From: Bacillus pseudomycoides DSM 12442 | GTDB taxonomy: Bacteria > Bacillota > Bacilli > Bacillales > Bacillaceae_G | DNA length: 64,000 nucleotides | Assembly (NCBI RefSeq): GCF_000161455.1 | Contig: NZ_CM000745.1 | Span: 2,850,926 to 2,914,925, forward strand | Direction of reading: 5' to 3' | Shown: positions 52,758 through 61,969 of the stretch, piece after piece | Position numbering within the stretch: position 1 is the stretch's first letter | How the letters are laid out: the number at the start of each line of letters is the position of its first letter | Translations under genes and position numbers: made by a program | The notes under the pieces: model-generated | What the model was told of the DNA's origin: nothing | Databases searched by the model: none | The model's input: the letters and a program-made list of their open reading frames with translations, nothing else

Positions 52758-52857
52758 TTATAATTACAATATGTAATATATGGAAATAAAAGTTTTTTCT
52801 AGTAGAGTATCATCATAAATGCCCACATTTTAACACCAAGAAAGAGGAGGAAATATT

Positions 52858-52938
52858 ATGGAAATCACAATGTCAGTTTTAAAATTTGTAGGTGGATTAC
52901 TTCCATTCGTACAAGAGCTTTTAAAAGCATTTATGTAA
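52858..52938 (+). CDS. 26-aa hydrophobic PSM-like peptide, copy 2
   Basis: ATG 52858 has AAGAGGAGG 7 nt upstream. The peptide begins MEITMSVLKFVGG, has LLPFV at residues 14-18 and ends ELLKAFM; charges are Glu2, Lys9, Glu20 and Lys23. Same length and conserved residues as the other three copies. The upstream 52-nt block up to the ATG resembles that of copy 3 (ACATTTTAACACCAAGAAAG against ACATCTTAACATCAAAAAAG), so leader and coding region were duplicated together. A PlcR box is not intact here; only a half site TATGTAATAT is seen near 52770. Confidence 0.72.
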   Translation: MEITMSVLKFVGGLLPFVQELLKAFM

Positions 52939-52971
52939 GTTCATTATTTAGCAATTATTTATAAAAATTAT

Positions 52972-53024
52972 CATACAAATGATCTGTATATCAAAGATGA
53001 ATTGATGTGCAGATCATTTGTGTG
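52972..53024 (+). repeat. Conserved 3' hairpin of the peptide gene family (copy 2)
   Basis: CATACAAATGATCTG and CAGATCATTTGTGTG pair over 15 bp (one G-T) with an inner ATATCA/TGATGT stem. It lacks a T-run, so it is not a classic terminator and may be a stability element or regulatory RNA. Confidence 0.65.
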
Positions 53025-53426
53025 AGCAAGGTCCCTTTAGACATTATGAATGGACTTATTTAACTTGCTTTATGCTTAGCGTACAGACAGCTACTGTACG
53101 TTAAGAGATACTTGTTCAGAAAATCATATGTTTATGAACAAAGGATAAATCGGTATTGGATTCACTATTCTATTATTTAATTTTATAATCTGTTAATTTT
53201 TAATACAGAGAACATACAGACTGTAAAACAATCAAGTAAAATTAAGAATTTGTAATTAGATGATGGTAAAGCTCAGGTATGTTTTTCATACAAAAGGATT
53301 TTTTCACCCCTCTAAGTAAAATAAAGTTAGGTATTGTATTTTTTAATAATATCCAGCTGGTTTTATGTTGAATTTGATTACCGTAAAAATATAAATAAGT
53401 TAATAAAGAAAGAGGTTTATGTAAAT

Positions 53427-54359
53427 ATGGTTCATTACAACAATCAAGATAGCTTACATCGAGTATTTACATTAAAAGGAACGATTATAAGGGATATTTC
53501 CCCTCAAATTTTATTATATATATGTGTCTCAACAGGTATGGTTATAATTAATCACTGTTATGTAGAAATAAATATAAATCAAACTCCATGGGTTATTGTT
53601 GGTGGAGCTTTAGGTTTACTATTAGTATTTCGGACCAATACTGCCTATGATAGGTATTGGGAAGGAAGAAAGTTATTTGGCGCTATTGGTGGCTCTACTA
53701 GGAATTTGGCGGTGAGTTTTTTAAGTCATTGGGATTCTAAAGGGGAAAATACGGATCAGGAGAAGCTGAAGTTTTTACATCTATTAATTGCTTTTCCAAA
53801 ATTGGCTAAACAACATTTGAGAGATGAAAAAGATTTATCTGAAGTAAAAGATTTGTTTAAATTATGTTCTGATAAGGAAAAAAAGCTATTGATTGAGTCA
53901 AACTATTTACCGATTACTATTGTGTTTATGTTAAAAACTATCCTATCAAAAGGATTAAGATCTGGTCACCTTCACCCCAATATAATAATTAATATGGAAG
54001 CTGATTTGAATAATTTGCTTACTGCTATTGGTGGATGTGACCGTATCAAAGCAACCCCTATTCCTTTTGCATATTTCGCCCATATAAAAAGTTTACTGAT
54101 TATATTTTGTGGGACTTTACCAATTGGTCTTGTTGATAGTCTCGGATGGTTTACAGTGCTTGCAACTACGTTTATTAGTTTTGCATTTATAGGGATTGAA
54201 GCGATAGGAGTTGAAATCGAAGATCCATTCGGTCATGATCCAAATGACCTTCCACTAGAAGGGATTTGTATAGGAGTGGAAACTCATTTATTACACTTAT
54301 ACAATCAAAATAATCTATTAGAGTCGTCAGCTTTAAATTCTCATAAAAAAATCATCTAA
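53427..54359 (+). CDS. Bestrophin family (UPF0187) ion channel-like protein
   Basis: A 310-aa membrane protein. The N-terminal RVFTLKGTIIRDISPQILLY, TNTAYDRYWEGRKLFG and the C-terminal GVEIEDPFGHDPNDLPLE are the bestrophin signatures. Bacterial homologues form pentameric ion channels in the cytoplasmic membrane. ATG 53427 is the natural start by homology; the 31-codon extension is AT-rich noise. AGAGG lies somewhat far (12 nt). A terminator follows. Confidence 0.88.
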   Translation: MVHYNNQDSLHRVFTLKGTIIRDISPQILLYICVSTGMVIINHCYVEININQTPWVIVGGALGLLLVFRTNTAYDRYWEGRKLFGAIGGSTRNLAVSFLSHWDSKGENTDQEKLKFLHLLIAFPKLAKQHLRDEKDLSEVKDLFKLCSDKEKKLLIESNYLPITIVFMLKTILSKGLRSGHLHPNIIINMEADLNNLLTAIGGCDRIKATPIPFAYFAHIKSLLIIFCGTLPIGLVDSLGWFTVLATTFISFAFIGIEAIGVEIEDPFGHDPNDLPLEGICIGVETHLLHLYNQNNLLESSALNSHKKII

Positions 54360-54406
54360 TTGCATATTTCATGAGACTTTTTAAATTATTTATTCATATC
54401 ATTAAC

Positions 54407-54440
54407 AAAAAGAGTTCTATTCATTTAGAACTCTTTTTAT
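54407..54440 (+). terminator. Intrinsic terminator of the bestrophin gene
   Basis: AAAAAGAGTTCTA and TAGAACTCTTTTT form a 13-bp perfect stem with a 6-nt loop. Confidence 0.9.
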
Positions 54441-55064
54441 ATTCTCTTCATAAATGAATTCAAAAGTAGAAATACATTTAATAAAACACACATGGACTTT
54501 TCTTTATATCATAGCTTCAGTTTAATGATAGATAATTACCATGTAATTAGCAGTACTAAAAAAATACATATGATATTTTTATCTCCAGAGTTATATGATA
54601 GTGAACTGTTTTACGTTAATACCACGAAATTTCCTCAATTTCGTTTTTCATACTTCTTCATTATGTTATGTATTTTTGTAAATTTAATTTTGGTATTTAT
54701 CATTTTTCTCTAAGGTGTTTTGAGGGAAAATAATTCTTCCTTTTTGATATGACTTAATATTAACTACTTGAGATTTATCTAAAGGTCACTATTACGCAAT
54801 TTACTAATAACAAATAACCAATTACATTCCAAAACACTATTATGAGAGTGTAACTTTTTTATTATGTAATTCATTTTAAAAGTTGAATTTATATGGATGA
54901 TGGCTTGGTTTTTAAATCTTGTCAAGAGCGAATTTTTCGCTTAACCACGGCTTTATATTTTTTATATAAATATATAATATTTCTCCGTGCTATAATCCAC
55001 TCATGAAATGTGCACGTTTCTAAAATATAGAATCATAAGAGAATTGAATTGAGGAATAGTTGTA
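54441..55064. other. Intergenic stretch without assignable features
   Basis: A 73-codon frame at 54492-54713 has no ribosome binding site and no recognisable family, so I do not call it. Otherwise AT-rich with no strong repeat. Confidence 0.4.
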
Positions 55065-55221
55065 TGTATCCAGCTATTTGCGGGCAGTAAGAACCCCATC
55101 TCAAAATTCGGCAAAAGCAAAGAAATTAGGTGGGGGGTCGGGCTGCTCGTAAAAGTCAGATTGATGAGAGCTAATAATCATTGAGGGATGAAGCCCCCCA
55201 CTGATTAAAGTTTCACTTTAT
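55065..55221 (+). repeat. bcr1-like repeat, near full-length copy
   Basis: Starts TGTATCCAGCTATTTGCGGG (first T mutated to G in TTTAT) and ends AAAGTTTCACTTTAT; 157 bp. Contains AAAAGCAAAGAAATTAGGTG and the GGGATGAAGCCCCCC arm. The closest match to the full copy at 37851. Confidence 0.85.
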
Positions 55222-55282
55222 CTTGATAATGACTTGTTTCAATCAGTTACTCAATAACCCTTAAAATAGTGAGGTAAACAAT

Positions 55283-56260
55283 ATGAATCAAATACACAAT
55301 GGAATTATTTTTACTGCAATACCAAATAAATCGAATCAATATTATCGACCATTTTATGAAGATCTTATTTATTTTAATGAGAACCTAAATGAAAATAAAG
55401 CATTTACCGATCAACTTATATCTTTAACTGTGGAAGAACAAGACTTTGATACAAACTTTTTTGAGTATGACGACATTTGGTTAAGAGACGTTGCACCAGT
55501 TGTAACAAATCACCTCGTTAAATTTAAATACCAACCAAATTACTTACCTGAAAGTCAAAGTCGATATTTAAATCAACAATTCAATAAATGGCTGAAGAAA
55601 AATGACTTTGAATATATTACTTCCCCATTGATATTAGATGGCGGTAATCTCATTTGGAATAAAAAAGATACAATTATATTAACGGATCGTATACTTGATG
55701 ATAATTATGATTGGACAGAAAAAGAAATTATAGAGCAACTGGAATGGGATTTAGATGTCAGTCGAGTTATTATCATTCCTTCTGAACCAGGAGATGTGCT
55801 TGCACATGTAGACGGTATGATTAAGTTTATTGATGAATATACAATGTTTATCAGTGACTTTCTAGGAGATTACGAATTTAGGCATAGCATTCAAGAGATT
55901 ATTCGAGAGCAAATGCCTGAAGCGGAGTTTGTAGTTGTTCCTTCTTCATATACAGAAGAAGGGCAATATGATCAAGAGATTGCATCAGCCAAAGGTCTAT
56001 ATATAAACATGTTAGAAACAAAAGATGCTCTCTATGTTCCTAGGTTTGGATTATCTAAAGATCAGGAAGTCTTACAATACATCCAAAAACATACTGATAA
56101 ACATGCGATTCCAGTTCATGTAGGAGATATATCGACAATGGGAGGCGCAATTAATTGCTTAACGTGGTATTGTCCCATTCATTTGTTACCTCAAAAATTT
56201 AAAAGAATGAAAAGTCGGGAGGATGAATTCTCCATTTCGGATTTTTTTAATTGGAAATGA
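55283..56260 (+). CDS. Agmatine deiminase family protein
   Basis: A 325-aa protein of the peptidylarginine/agmatine deiminase family: WLRDVAPVVTN, LDGGNLIWNKKD, GDVLAHVDGMIKFID and the C-terminal catalytic Cys in GGAINCLTWYC. It hydrolyses a guanidino group, most likely agmatine to N-carbamoylputrescine, in the cytoplasm. It lacks the other agmatine-pathway genes nearby. GTGAGG precedes the ATG. A MerR regulator follows 127 bp downstream. Confidence 0.88.
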   Translation: MNQIHNGIIFTAIPNKSNQYYRPFYEDLIYFNENLNENKAFTDQLISLTVEEQDFDTNFFEYDDIWLRDVAPVVTNHLVKFKYQPNYLPESQSRYLNQQFNKWLKKNDFEYITSPLILDGGNLIWNKKDTIILTDRILDDNYDWTEKEIIEQLEWDLDVSRVIIIPSEPGDVLAHVDGMIKFIDEYTMFISDFLGDYEFRHSIQEIIREQMPEAEFVVVPSSYTEEGQYDQEIASAKGLYINMLETKDALYVPRFGLSKDQEVLQYIQKHTDKHAIPVHVGDISTMGGAINCLTWYCPIHLLPQKFKRMKSREDEFSISDFFNWK

Positions 56261-56387
56261 TGTCTGTTTGCAAACTCCCTGTAAAAAAATATAATACCTT
56301 TCACGTTCATGCTTATTATGAGGGTGAAAGGTTATTATATGAGATCATAAAAGGCGTAGTAAATAAAGTTACTCAAGGAGTATTTAA

Positions 56388-57206
56388 ATGTATAAAATTA
56401 CTGAATTTTCTCGAATTTGTAAAATGAGTACTCGGATGTTGAGACATTACGACAAAGAGGAAATACTGAAACCAGCATATATTAATCCCATAAATGGATA
56501 TAGGTATTATGAACAGGGTCAATTGGAAATGGCATTACAAATCAAAAAACTAAGAGAGTACAGATTTCCTCTCTCGAAAATCAAAATAATTCTTCAGTCA
56601 TCAGACCAAAATTCACTTATCAAACATATGAAATCGCAAATTATGGAGTTATCACATGAAGTAAGAGAACATTTACAGGTTATTTCCGAAATGAGTGAAA
56701 TGATAAATAGAAGCATAGATCTCATTTCAATCCAACGTAGACACTACGATATATTAATTGGAATGAGAAGTGAAATAACTGTCATAACGCAAAGATTACA
56801 AATCGATATTAATGATATAGATGAACATTTTGATTTATTATATGAAAAAGTACAAGTGAATAATTTTCAAATAATAGGTTCTCCATCCGCCATCTTCTAT
56901 GATGAAGAGTATATTCCGAATCACAGTGATATTGAATTAAGAATTCCAATTATTTATGAGAACACTGGAAATTTATCATGGGATTGGGAGATAAAAAAGC
57001 TAGCTCAGCATCAAATTGTTACTACCTTGCATCATGGGAGTTATGACGATATAGGTTACGGTTATATGGCGCTAGAAGAATGGATTAAAAATAATGGATA
57101 TCTGATAGTTGCTCCACCATGTGAAGTCTATTTAAAGGGTCCTGAATGCGATTGCCCAGTAGAGGATTATGTGACGCAAATTTGTTTTTCAGTTATTAAA
57201 AAGTAA
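56388..57206 (+). CDS. MerR family regulator with GyrI-like effector domain (BmrR type)
   Basis: A 272-aa protein. The N-terminal MerR winged helix reads YKITEFSRICKMSTRMLRHY and NPINGYRYYEQGQL, then a long dimerisation helix, and the C terminus (LHHGSYDDIGYGYMALEEWI, GPECDCPVEDYVTQI) is a GyrI-like/BmrR-type small-molecule-binding domain. It should activate a promoter with a long spacer when bound to a drug-like ligand. Such a promoter lies just downstream at 57220, before the amidohydrolase. AAGGAG precedes the ATG. Confidence 0.9.
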   Translation: MYKITEFSRICKMSTRMLRHYDKEEILKPAYINPINGYRYYEQGQLEMALQIKKLREYRFPLSKIKIILQSSDQNSLIKHMKSQIMELSHEVREHLQVISEMSEMINRSIDLISIQRRHYDILIGMRSEITVITQRLQIDINDIDEHFDLLYEKVQVNNFQIIGSPSAIFYDEEYIPNHSDIELRIPIIYENTGNLSWDWEIKKLAQHQIVTTLHHGSYDDIGYGYMALEEWIKNNGYLIVAPPCEVYLKGPECDCPVEDYVTQICFSVIKK

Positions 57207-57219
57207 CAACAATAATGAT

Positions 57220-57250
57220 TTGACCTTGACACTATGTTAACGTTTATTCT
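57220..57250 (+). promoter_or_regulatory. MerR-type promoter with 19-bp spacer
   Basis: TTGACC (57220-57225), a 19-bp spacer containing TTGACACTATGTTAACG, and TATTCT (57245-57250). A 19-bp spacer between good hexamers is the hallmark of MerR-activated promoters, and a MerR gene ends 13 bp upstream. Confidence 0.6.
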
Positions 57251-57290
57251 ATTTTCAAAAGCAATTTATCTTAATAAAAGGAGTAGAAAA

Positions 57291-59036
57291 ATGAAGGAAA
57301 TTCCAAAGAAAGCACTAATGGTCATTTAATATGGTATTGATTTCAGCATGCGCTCCTGAAGTGGGGGAAGCCAAGCGAAATAGCACTGTTCTGCCTAACC
57401 ATTTGCCAGACAATGTAGTATTTAAAAATGGGAAAATCTATACTTCTAATGAAAAACAAGATATGGCAGAAGCAGTAGCAATTAAAGATGGTAAAATTAT
57501 ATTTGTTGGTTCCGACAAGGATGTAGAAGAATTTATAAATAAAGATACGAAAGTCATAAATCTACAAGGGCGTTCCGTCCTTCCCGGTTTTGTGGACAAT
57601 CATAATCATATATTTGAAGCAAAATCACCCGCGGCAGGAAATTGTAGTGTGTCATCAGATGCTTCATTACAAGACCAACGTTCGTATTTAAAGGATTGTC
57701 AAAAAGATTTAAAAGAAGGGGAATGGATAAGCGGATCGGGATTTAGTTTGGAAAGTTTGTTAAAAGACATGAGCGAAGAATCGGAAGAGCAGACTCCATT
57801 GCAGCTCCTTGATGAGCTGTTCCCCAATAATCCTGTAGTAATTATGGAAAGAACCTCTCATTCTGTATGGGTTAACTCCAAAGCAATGGAGTTGGCTGGA
57901 ATGAATAAAGAGACGAAAGATCCACAGGGGGGGAAGAATTATTCGGGACCCGGAAACAGGAGAGCCTTTTGGTATTCTTTATGACTCAGCTGGTGATATT
58001 GTGATGGAGAAAGCATGGAGTTCACAACCAAATCTGTTTGAAAAAAATTACGAAGGTTTATTGGATGGCTTAGATGAGGTTGCGAAGAATGGTATTACTA
58101 CAGTTGGTGATGGACGTCTATATTGGAAACGAGGTTGGTTAGATGTCTGGAATAAAGTTAATGATGAGAAAAAGTTAACATCACGAGTAGTACTTCGTCC
58201 GTGGGTGTATCCAAATTTAAATGAAGCAGAACAAATTGAGTATTTCAAAAAAATTAGGCGAGACGATTCATCGTCTCGAATGCTTATTAATCAAGTGAAA
58301 ATGTATAGTGATGGAATTAGTATTAACAGCACAGCTAAAACACTAGAAAAATATAAATTTGAGTGGTTTAAAGGAACTCCATATGGTTTGAACTATATTC
58401 CAGAGCAGAAAATGAAATGGTGGTTGACCGAACTCGATAAAATTGGTTATGGTGCATTGATTCATACAATTGGAGACGGTGGAGCAAGAGAGAGTTTAAA
58501 CGCAATTGAAGCAGCGAAAAAAGAAGGAGCAAAACAACCTTATACGCTCACGCACGTGGAAATGGTAGAAGATAGTGATATTAACCGTTTTGCTGATTTT
58601 AGGTGTTAGTGCGGATTTTCAAGTAGGGCATGATTTTGCGGAAGATCCTAAGCAAAGCTGGGCAAGTATGTATTTTTCAGATCAACAGATGAAACGAATT
58701 ATGCCGCTAGGACGAATTTGGAAAACAGGAGCAAATGTATCGCTTAGTAGTGATTGGGACGTAAATGAACTGAATCCACTTGTCACTATTTCGAATTCAC
58801 TAAGCATTGGTGAAAAAGGTTTACCTGATGTATACGCAGCTATTGATGCTTATACAATTAAGCCTGCCAAATCATTAGGACTTGATAATATAGCTGGTTC
58901 TATTGAAGTAGGTAAATCTGCTGATATGGTAGTACTTGATGAAAATATAACTGAAATGAGTAAGGATAAGATTCCAGATGCTCAAGTTTTAATGACAATT
59001 TTACAAGGAGAAGTAGTTTACCAAAAGGAGAAATAG
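57291..59036 (+). pseudogene. Amidohydrolase (YtcJ-like lipoprotein) with three frameshifts
   Basis: AAGGAG and ATG 57291 open a lipoprotein signal (KEIPKKALMV then MVLISACAPE, lipobox Cys) that is broken near 57325. The amidohydrolase-3 body follows (GRSVLPGFVDNHNHIFE, metal His pair). It shifts frame at a run of seven G (57927-57933), continues as GRIIRDPETGEPFGILYDSAG, and shifts again at a TTTT run near 58597 before LGVSADFQVGHDFAEDP. The end is normal (GKSADMVVLDENITEM). All breaks are one-base changes, two of them in homopolymers, so the gene is a recent pseudogene, phase-variable, or affected by read errors. Confidence 0.85.
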
Positions 59037-59052
59037 ATGAAAGGAAAAGCTT

Positions 59053-59313
59053 ATGAAATTAATGCAAGCGAATCCAGAAATTTTTAAAGATAAAATCATT
59101 AAGCCGTCCAACTATTTAATTGAGCATGTCGGAAACAACCAATATCTATTGCATAGAGAAATTGCAGAATATGAAAAAGAAGCATTTAGAACAGAAAAAT
59201 TATTTCAATATAAAGGAAGGAGTTTTTTACCAAACATTGAACAGTTTACTTCAGAAGAGCAAGCTAAAGCAGCTGTATACTCTTATTGGGAAGCAATTAA
59301 CCAATTATATTAA
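59053..59313 (+). CDS. Hypothetical protein, 86 aa
   Basis: ATG 59053 has AAAGGA 7 nt upstream and begins 16 nt after the amidohydrolase stop. The protein is soluble, rich in Glu, Lys and aromatic residues, with predicted helix near the C terminus (SEEQAKAAVYSYWEAI). No family is recognised. It may share the MerR-type promoter with the gene before it. Confidence 0.55.
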   Translation: MKLMQANPEIFKDKIIKPSNYLIEHVGNNQYLLHREIAEYEKEAFRTEKLFQYKGRSFLPNIEQFTSEEQAKAAVYSYWEAINQLY

Positions 59314-59394
59314 AAGTGGATTAAATCACAGCTTGTTATTCACACAAAGAAACGAAAAATAATTTTTTATTAATGAGCTAAAAAAGAGGGCAGA

Positions 59395-59835
59395 ATCAAA
59401 GAGGCCACTGAAAAAGTCCATATAGTTTAAACAAGTGAAGGCTTCCTCGATGAAATCGAGGAAGCCTTCACCATTTTTATGCATAATAGTTGTACTAATT
59501 CTAGGTGGTGTCTCGGATGATTTCAAACCAACAATCTCTTAACCTTAGTCCTTTCATGGCAATTTACGATATCGTCGTGCCGAAAGATAATATGCTTCGT
59601 CAATTTAATGAATTAGTTGAGTTTTCTTTTGTTTTAGAGGAATTACAGAATAAATATTGTCTTGATAATGGCCGCAATGCAGTGCCGCCTGTTCGTATGT
59701 TCAAATATTTATTGCTAAAGTCCATTTTTGACTTATCAGATGTAGATGTTGTTGAACGCTCAAAATATGACATGTCCTTTAAATATTTTTTAGACATGGC
59801 GCCAGAAGATGCGGTGATTAATCCGAGTTCGTTCT
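59395..59835 (+). pseudogene. IS1182-family element: left end and truncated transposase
   Basis: GAGGCCACTGAAAAAGTCC at the left is an IS1182-type end. A 17-bp perfect hairpin (GTGAAGGCTTCCTCGAT at 59435-59451, partner at 59455-59471) follows, and ATG 59517 starts a transposase N terminus (NQQSLNLSPFMAIYDIVVPK, then DVVERSKYDMSFKYFLDMAP). The frame passes into unrelated sequence at about 59835, so only 105-110 of the usual 450 or more residues remain. Confidence 0.8.
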
Positions 59836-59988
59836 ATGTTAGGATTAAAATCATTTAAAACAGCAATCTCTATATTGAGTGGTGTTGAAGCCATGCATAT
59901 GATGAAAAAAGGACAAGTTGTTTTACCGGACGAATCCGTCCAAAACCAGAAAGAATTTATTCATAAATTGTTTGGCTTAGCTTCATAA
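59836..59988 (+). pseudogene. IS6-family transposase, C-terminal fragment
   Basis: The frame reads FKTAISILSGVEAMHMMKKG and SVQNQKEFIHKLFGLAS before TAA 59986-59988. This is the end of an IS6/IS240-type transposase. It is fused to the IS1182 fragment. Confidence 0.75.
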
Positions 59989-60033
59989 GATAGAAATGTA
60001 GAGGAAATTGCTATTCTATGATTCTAACTAACA

Positions 60034-60109
60034 TTTTTGCACCAGAACCATATTTAGTCATATACGCTGATCTATGTCTATCTCTTGTGAAACTTTGCAA
60101 CAGAACCCC
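60034..60109. mobile_element. Two IS6-type terminal repeats
   Basis: TTTTTGCACCAGAACC (60034-60049) and AACTTTGCAACAGAACCCC (60091-60109) both resemble IS6/IS26/IS240 ends (GGTTCTGnTGCAAA). They point the same way, so they are ends of two different insertions. The stretch 60110-60400 after them holds nothing assignable. Confidence 0.55.
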
Positions 60110-60402
60110 AAGAATAATCTACATGAAATGTATAATAATCTGATGAACAATTAGTTTGAAATTAAGTATAAAAGCAATTATCTGGAATCTAATTGTAATT
60201 CAGCTTTGTCGCTTGTGAGTGTATTAGAAAAATTACAATTTCCAGAGTAGATGGCTCTTGATTCATCACACGAATCAGATTTTTCACATCCTATAAGTAT
60301 TCCTAATGTTATAAACAATAATAAAATCTTTTTCATTATAATACACGCTCCATAATAGTTAGAATGTTATGATGTACTTAGACTAAGATAGGACTCACTA
60401 CA

Positions 60403-60422
60403 CATACCCATCAACTTAAGAA
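60403..60422 (+). mobile_element. IS231-type terminal inverted repeat
   Basis: CATACCCATCAACTTAAGAA matches the IS231 repeat CATGCCCATCAACTTAAGAA except one base. It faces right, toward the IS231-like transposase remnant at 60755, but the 350-bp gap is longer than in intact IS231. Confidence 0.65.
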
Positions 60423-60597
60423 ATGGGTTGTTTCCCAAGACGAAAAAAAGAGTTGAATTCTCATAAATAACTGTAAAATAATAAAATTTTCGTTTAGGAG
60501 CTACTTTAATATCTTAACTTGATCGGAATGGCATGCTACCCTTATAACCCTAAAATTATATACGAATCAATATGTTTACATGCTATAAAATTAATAA

Positions 60598-60647
60598 AAT
60601 GCAAAATTGCATATTTAACCTTCTCAATAGAGTGTACTCTATTGAGA
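60598..60647. promoter_or_regulatory. Near-PlcR box followed by a perfect palindrome
   Basis: AATGCAAAATTGCATA (60598-60613) differs from the PlcR consensus only at the first base. Ten nt later CTCAATAGAGT and ACTCTATTGAG (60624-60634, 60637-60647) form an 11-bp palindrome. Then GGGGTACCGCCACATCGC begins what looks like another transposon end. The PlcR-controlled gene, if any, has been displaced. Confidence 0.4.
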
Positions 60648-60754
60648 ATAGGGGTACCGCCACATCGCTATCAAGCTAATAAAAAGAAATGCCCCCTAAA
60701 ATGAAAAAATACGCTATTCTTTCTGTAGAATCATAGGAAAGGATAGCGTTTTTT

Positions 60755-61420
60755 ATGTTTGTTTCTGTGTCTGACGAATTACAACTATTTGCTCAAGAGA
60801 TTCAAAGTTTTTTATCTCCAAATACCTTACGGGATCTTGCTAGAGATGTTGGTTTTGTACAACGAACCAGTAAGTACCAAGCAAAAGATTTAGTCGCTTT
60901 ATGTGTATGGATGAGCCAAAATGTAGCTATGACTTCTTTAACTCAGTTATCTAGCTGTTTAGAAGCATCAACAGAAGTACCCATCAGTCCTGAGGGACTG
61001 AATCAACGATTTAATAAAGCGGCCGTCCAACTTTTACAACACATACTAGCCGAACTACTAAGCAAAAAATTGGCCTCATCTATGCCGATTTCTTCTCCAT
61101 ACACTTCCGTTTTCAAGCGTATTCGTATTTTAGATTCAACTGCATTTCAACTTCCGGATATATTTTCATTCGTTTATCCAGGTGCAGGAGGATGCAGCCA
61201 TACAGCTGGGATAAAAATTCAACTTGAGTATGATCTGTTAAGTGGACAGTTCCTACATATTCATACAGGTCCAGGTAAACAACATGATCGCACTTACGGC
61301 TCTCTGTGTGTCCCAACTGTGAAAGCGAATGATTTATGTATCTGAGACTTAGGTTATTTTCATTTGAAAGACCTTCAATATATACAAGATAAAGAGGCAT
61401 ACTATTTTATAAAATGTTGA
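60755..61420 (+). pseudogene. IS231-like (IS4 family) transposase, truncated
   Basis: The N terminus (DELQLFAQEIQSFLSP, SPEGLNQRFNKAAV, RIRILDSTAFQLPD with a catalytic Asp) matches IS231 transposase. At 61343-61345 a TGA replaces the Arg codon of CIRDLGYF; the same frame continues as DLGYFHLKDLQYIQDKEAYY to 61420 and then homology ends. About half of the usual 480 residues remain. A hairpin (AAAAAATACGCTATTC near 60704 with GGATAGCGTTTTTT) covers the ribosome binding site, as IS231 does to limit translation from outside. Confidence 0.82.
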
Positions 61421-61514
61421 AGGTACCCCGTTTTACAGGTATCTCGTCTGAACCCCTGTATCACTTAATCTATGAACACATAAAAAAAGGAAGAGAATTT
61501 AAAATGCATCTTAA

Positions 61515-61569
61515 TATGAAATATTGCATATTAAAATGTATTGATAAAAAAGTAAGTGCTTACTATAAT
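61515..61569 (+). promoter_or_regulatory. PlcR box and promoter of peptide gene 3
   Basis: TATGAAATATTGCATA (61515-61530) fits the PlcR consensus at every fixed position. Ten nt later TTGATA (61541-61546), a 17-bp spacer and TATAAT (61564-61569) form a strong SigA promoter. The ATG lies 107 nt after the box start. The identical layout precedes copy 4. Confidence 0.75.
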
Positions 61570-61621
61570 AAAAGCATAAAGATGTACTACATCTTAACAT
61601 CAAAAAAGAGGAGGAAATACT

Positions 61622-61702
61622 ATGGCAATCGCAATGGCCGTTTTAAAATTTATAGGTGGAGTAATTCCATTCGTACAAGAGCTTTTAAAAGCATTTATGT
61701 AA
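61622..61702 (+). CDS. 26-aa hydrophobic PSM-like peptide, copy 3
   Basis: ATG 61622 has AAGAGGAGG 7 nt upstream. The peptide begins MAIAMAVLKFIGG, has VIPFV at 14-18 and ends ELLKAFM. Charges are Lys9, Glu20 and Lys23. It sits 200 bp after the IS231 remnant and under an exact PlcR box. PlcR with the PapR signal drives secreted virulence factors at the start of stationary phase in B. cereus, so the peptide is probably made at high density. A secreted cytolysin, bacteriocin or signalling peptide is possible. Confidence 0.78.
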   Translation: MAIAMAVLKFIGGVIPFVQELLKAFM

Positions 61703-61735
61703 GTTCTTTATTCAGCAATTATTTATAAAAATTAT

Positions 61736-61788
61736 CATACAAATGGTCTGTATATCAAAGATGAATTGAGGTGCAGATCATTTGTATG
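61736..61788 (+). repeat. Conserved 3' hairpin of the peptide gene family (copy 3)
   Basis: CATACAAATGGTCTG and CAGATCATTTGTATG pair with one mismatch; the inner 23 nt differ from copy 2 at one position. The position after the stop is the same as in copy 2. Confidence 0.7.
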
Positions 61789-61804
61789 AGCAAACTTTAA
61801 ACAA

Positions 61805-61842
61805 GAAAAAGAATCCTAGAAATCATAAGGGATTCTTTTTCT
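61805..61842 (+). terminator. Intrinsic terminator of peptide gene 3
   Basis: GAAAAAGAATCC and GGGATTCTTTTTC around a 12-nt loop, then TTT. It follows the conserved hairpin. Confidence 0.85.
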
Positions 61843-61969
61843 TTATGTGTAATTAGGGCTGTAACCAGATTTATTGACTCTTTCAAGAGAAAGTTCTTCC
61901 ACATAAGTTTCAAATTAACTTATCATGTTTACAATTCTATTTAATTATATCGAATAGGAGCAGAAATAT

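Noticed and set aside
52770..52785. PlcR-like half site upstream of peptide copy 2
   Set aside because: Only the left half matches TATGnA; the right half lacks TnCATA, so I do not call a box.
54492..54713. 73-codon plus-strand ORF with hydrophobic C terminus
   Set aside because: No ribosome binding site, AT-rich composition and no recognisable family; likely chance.
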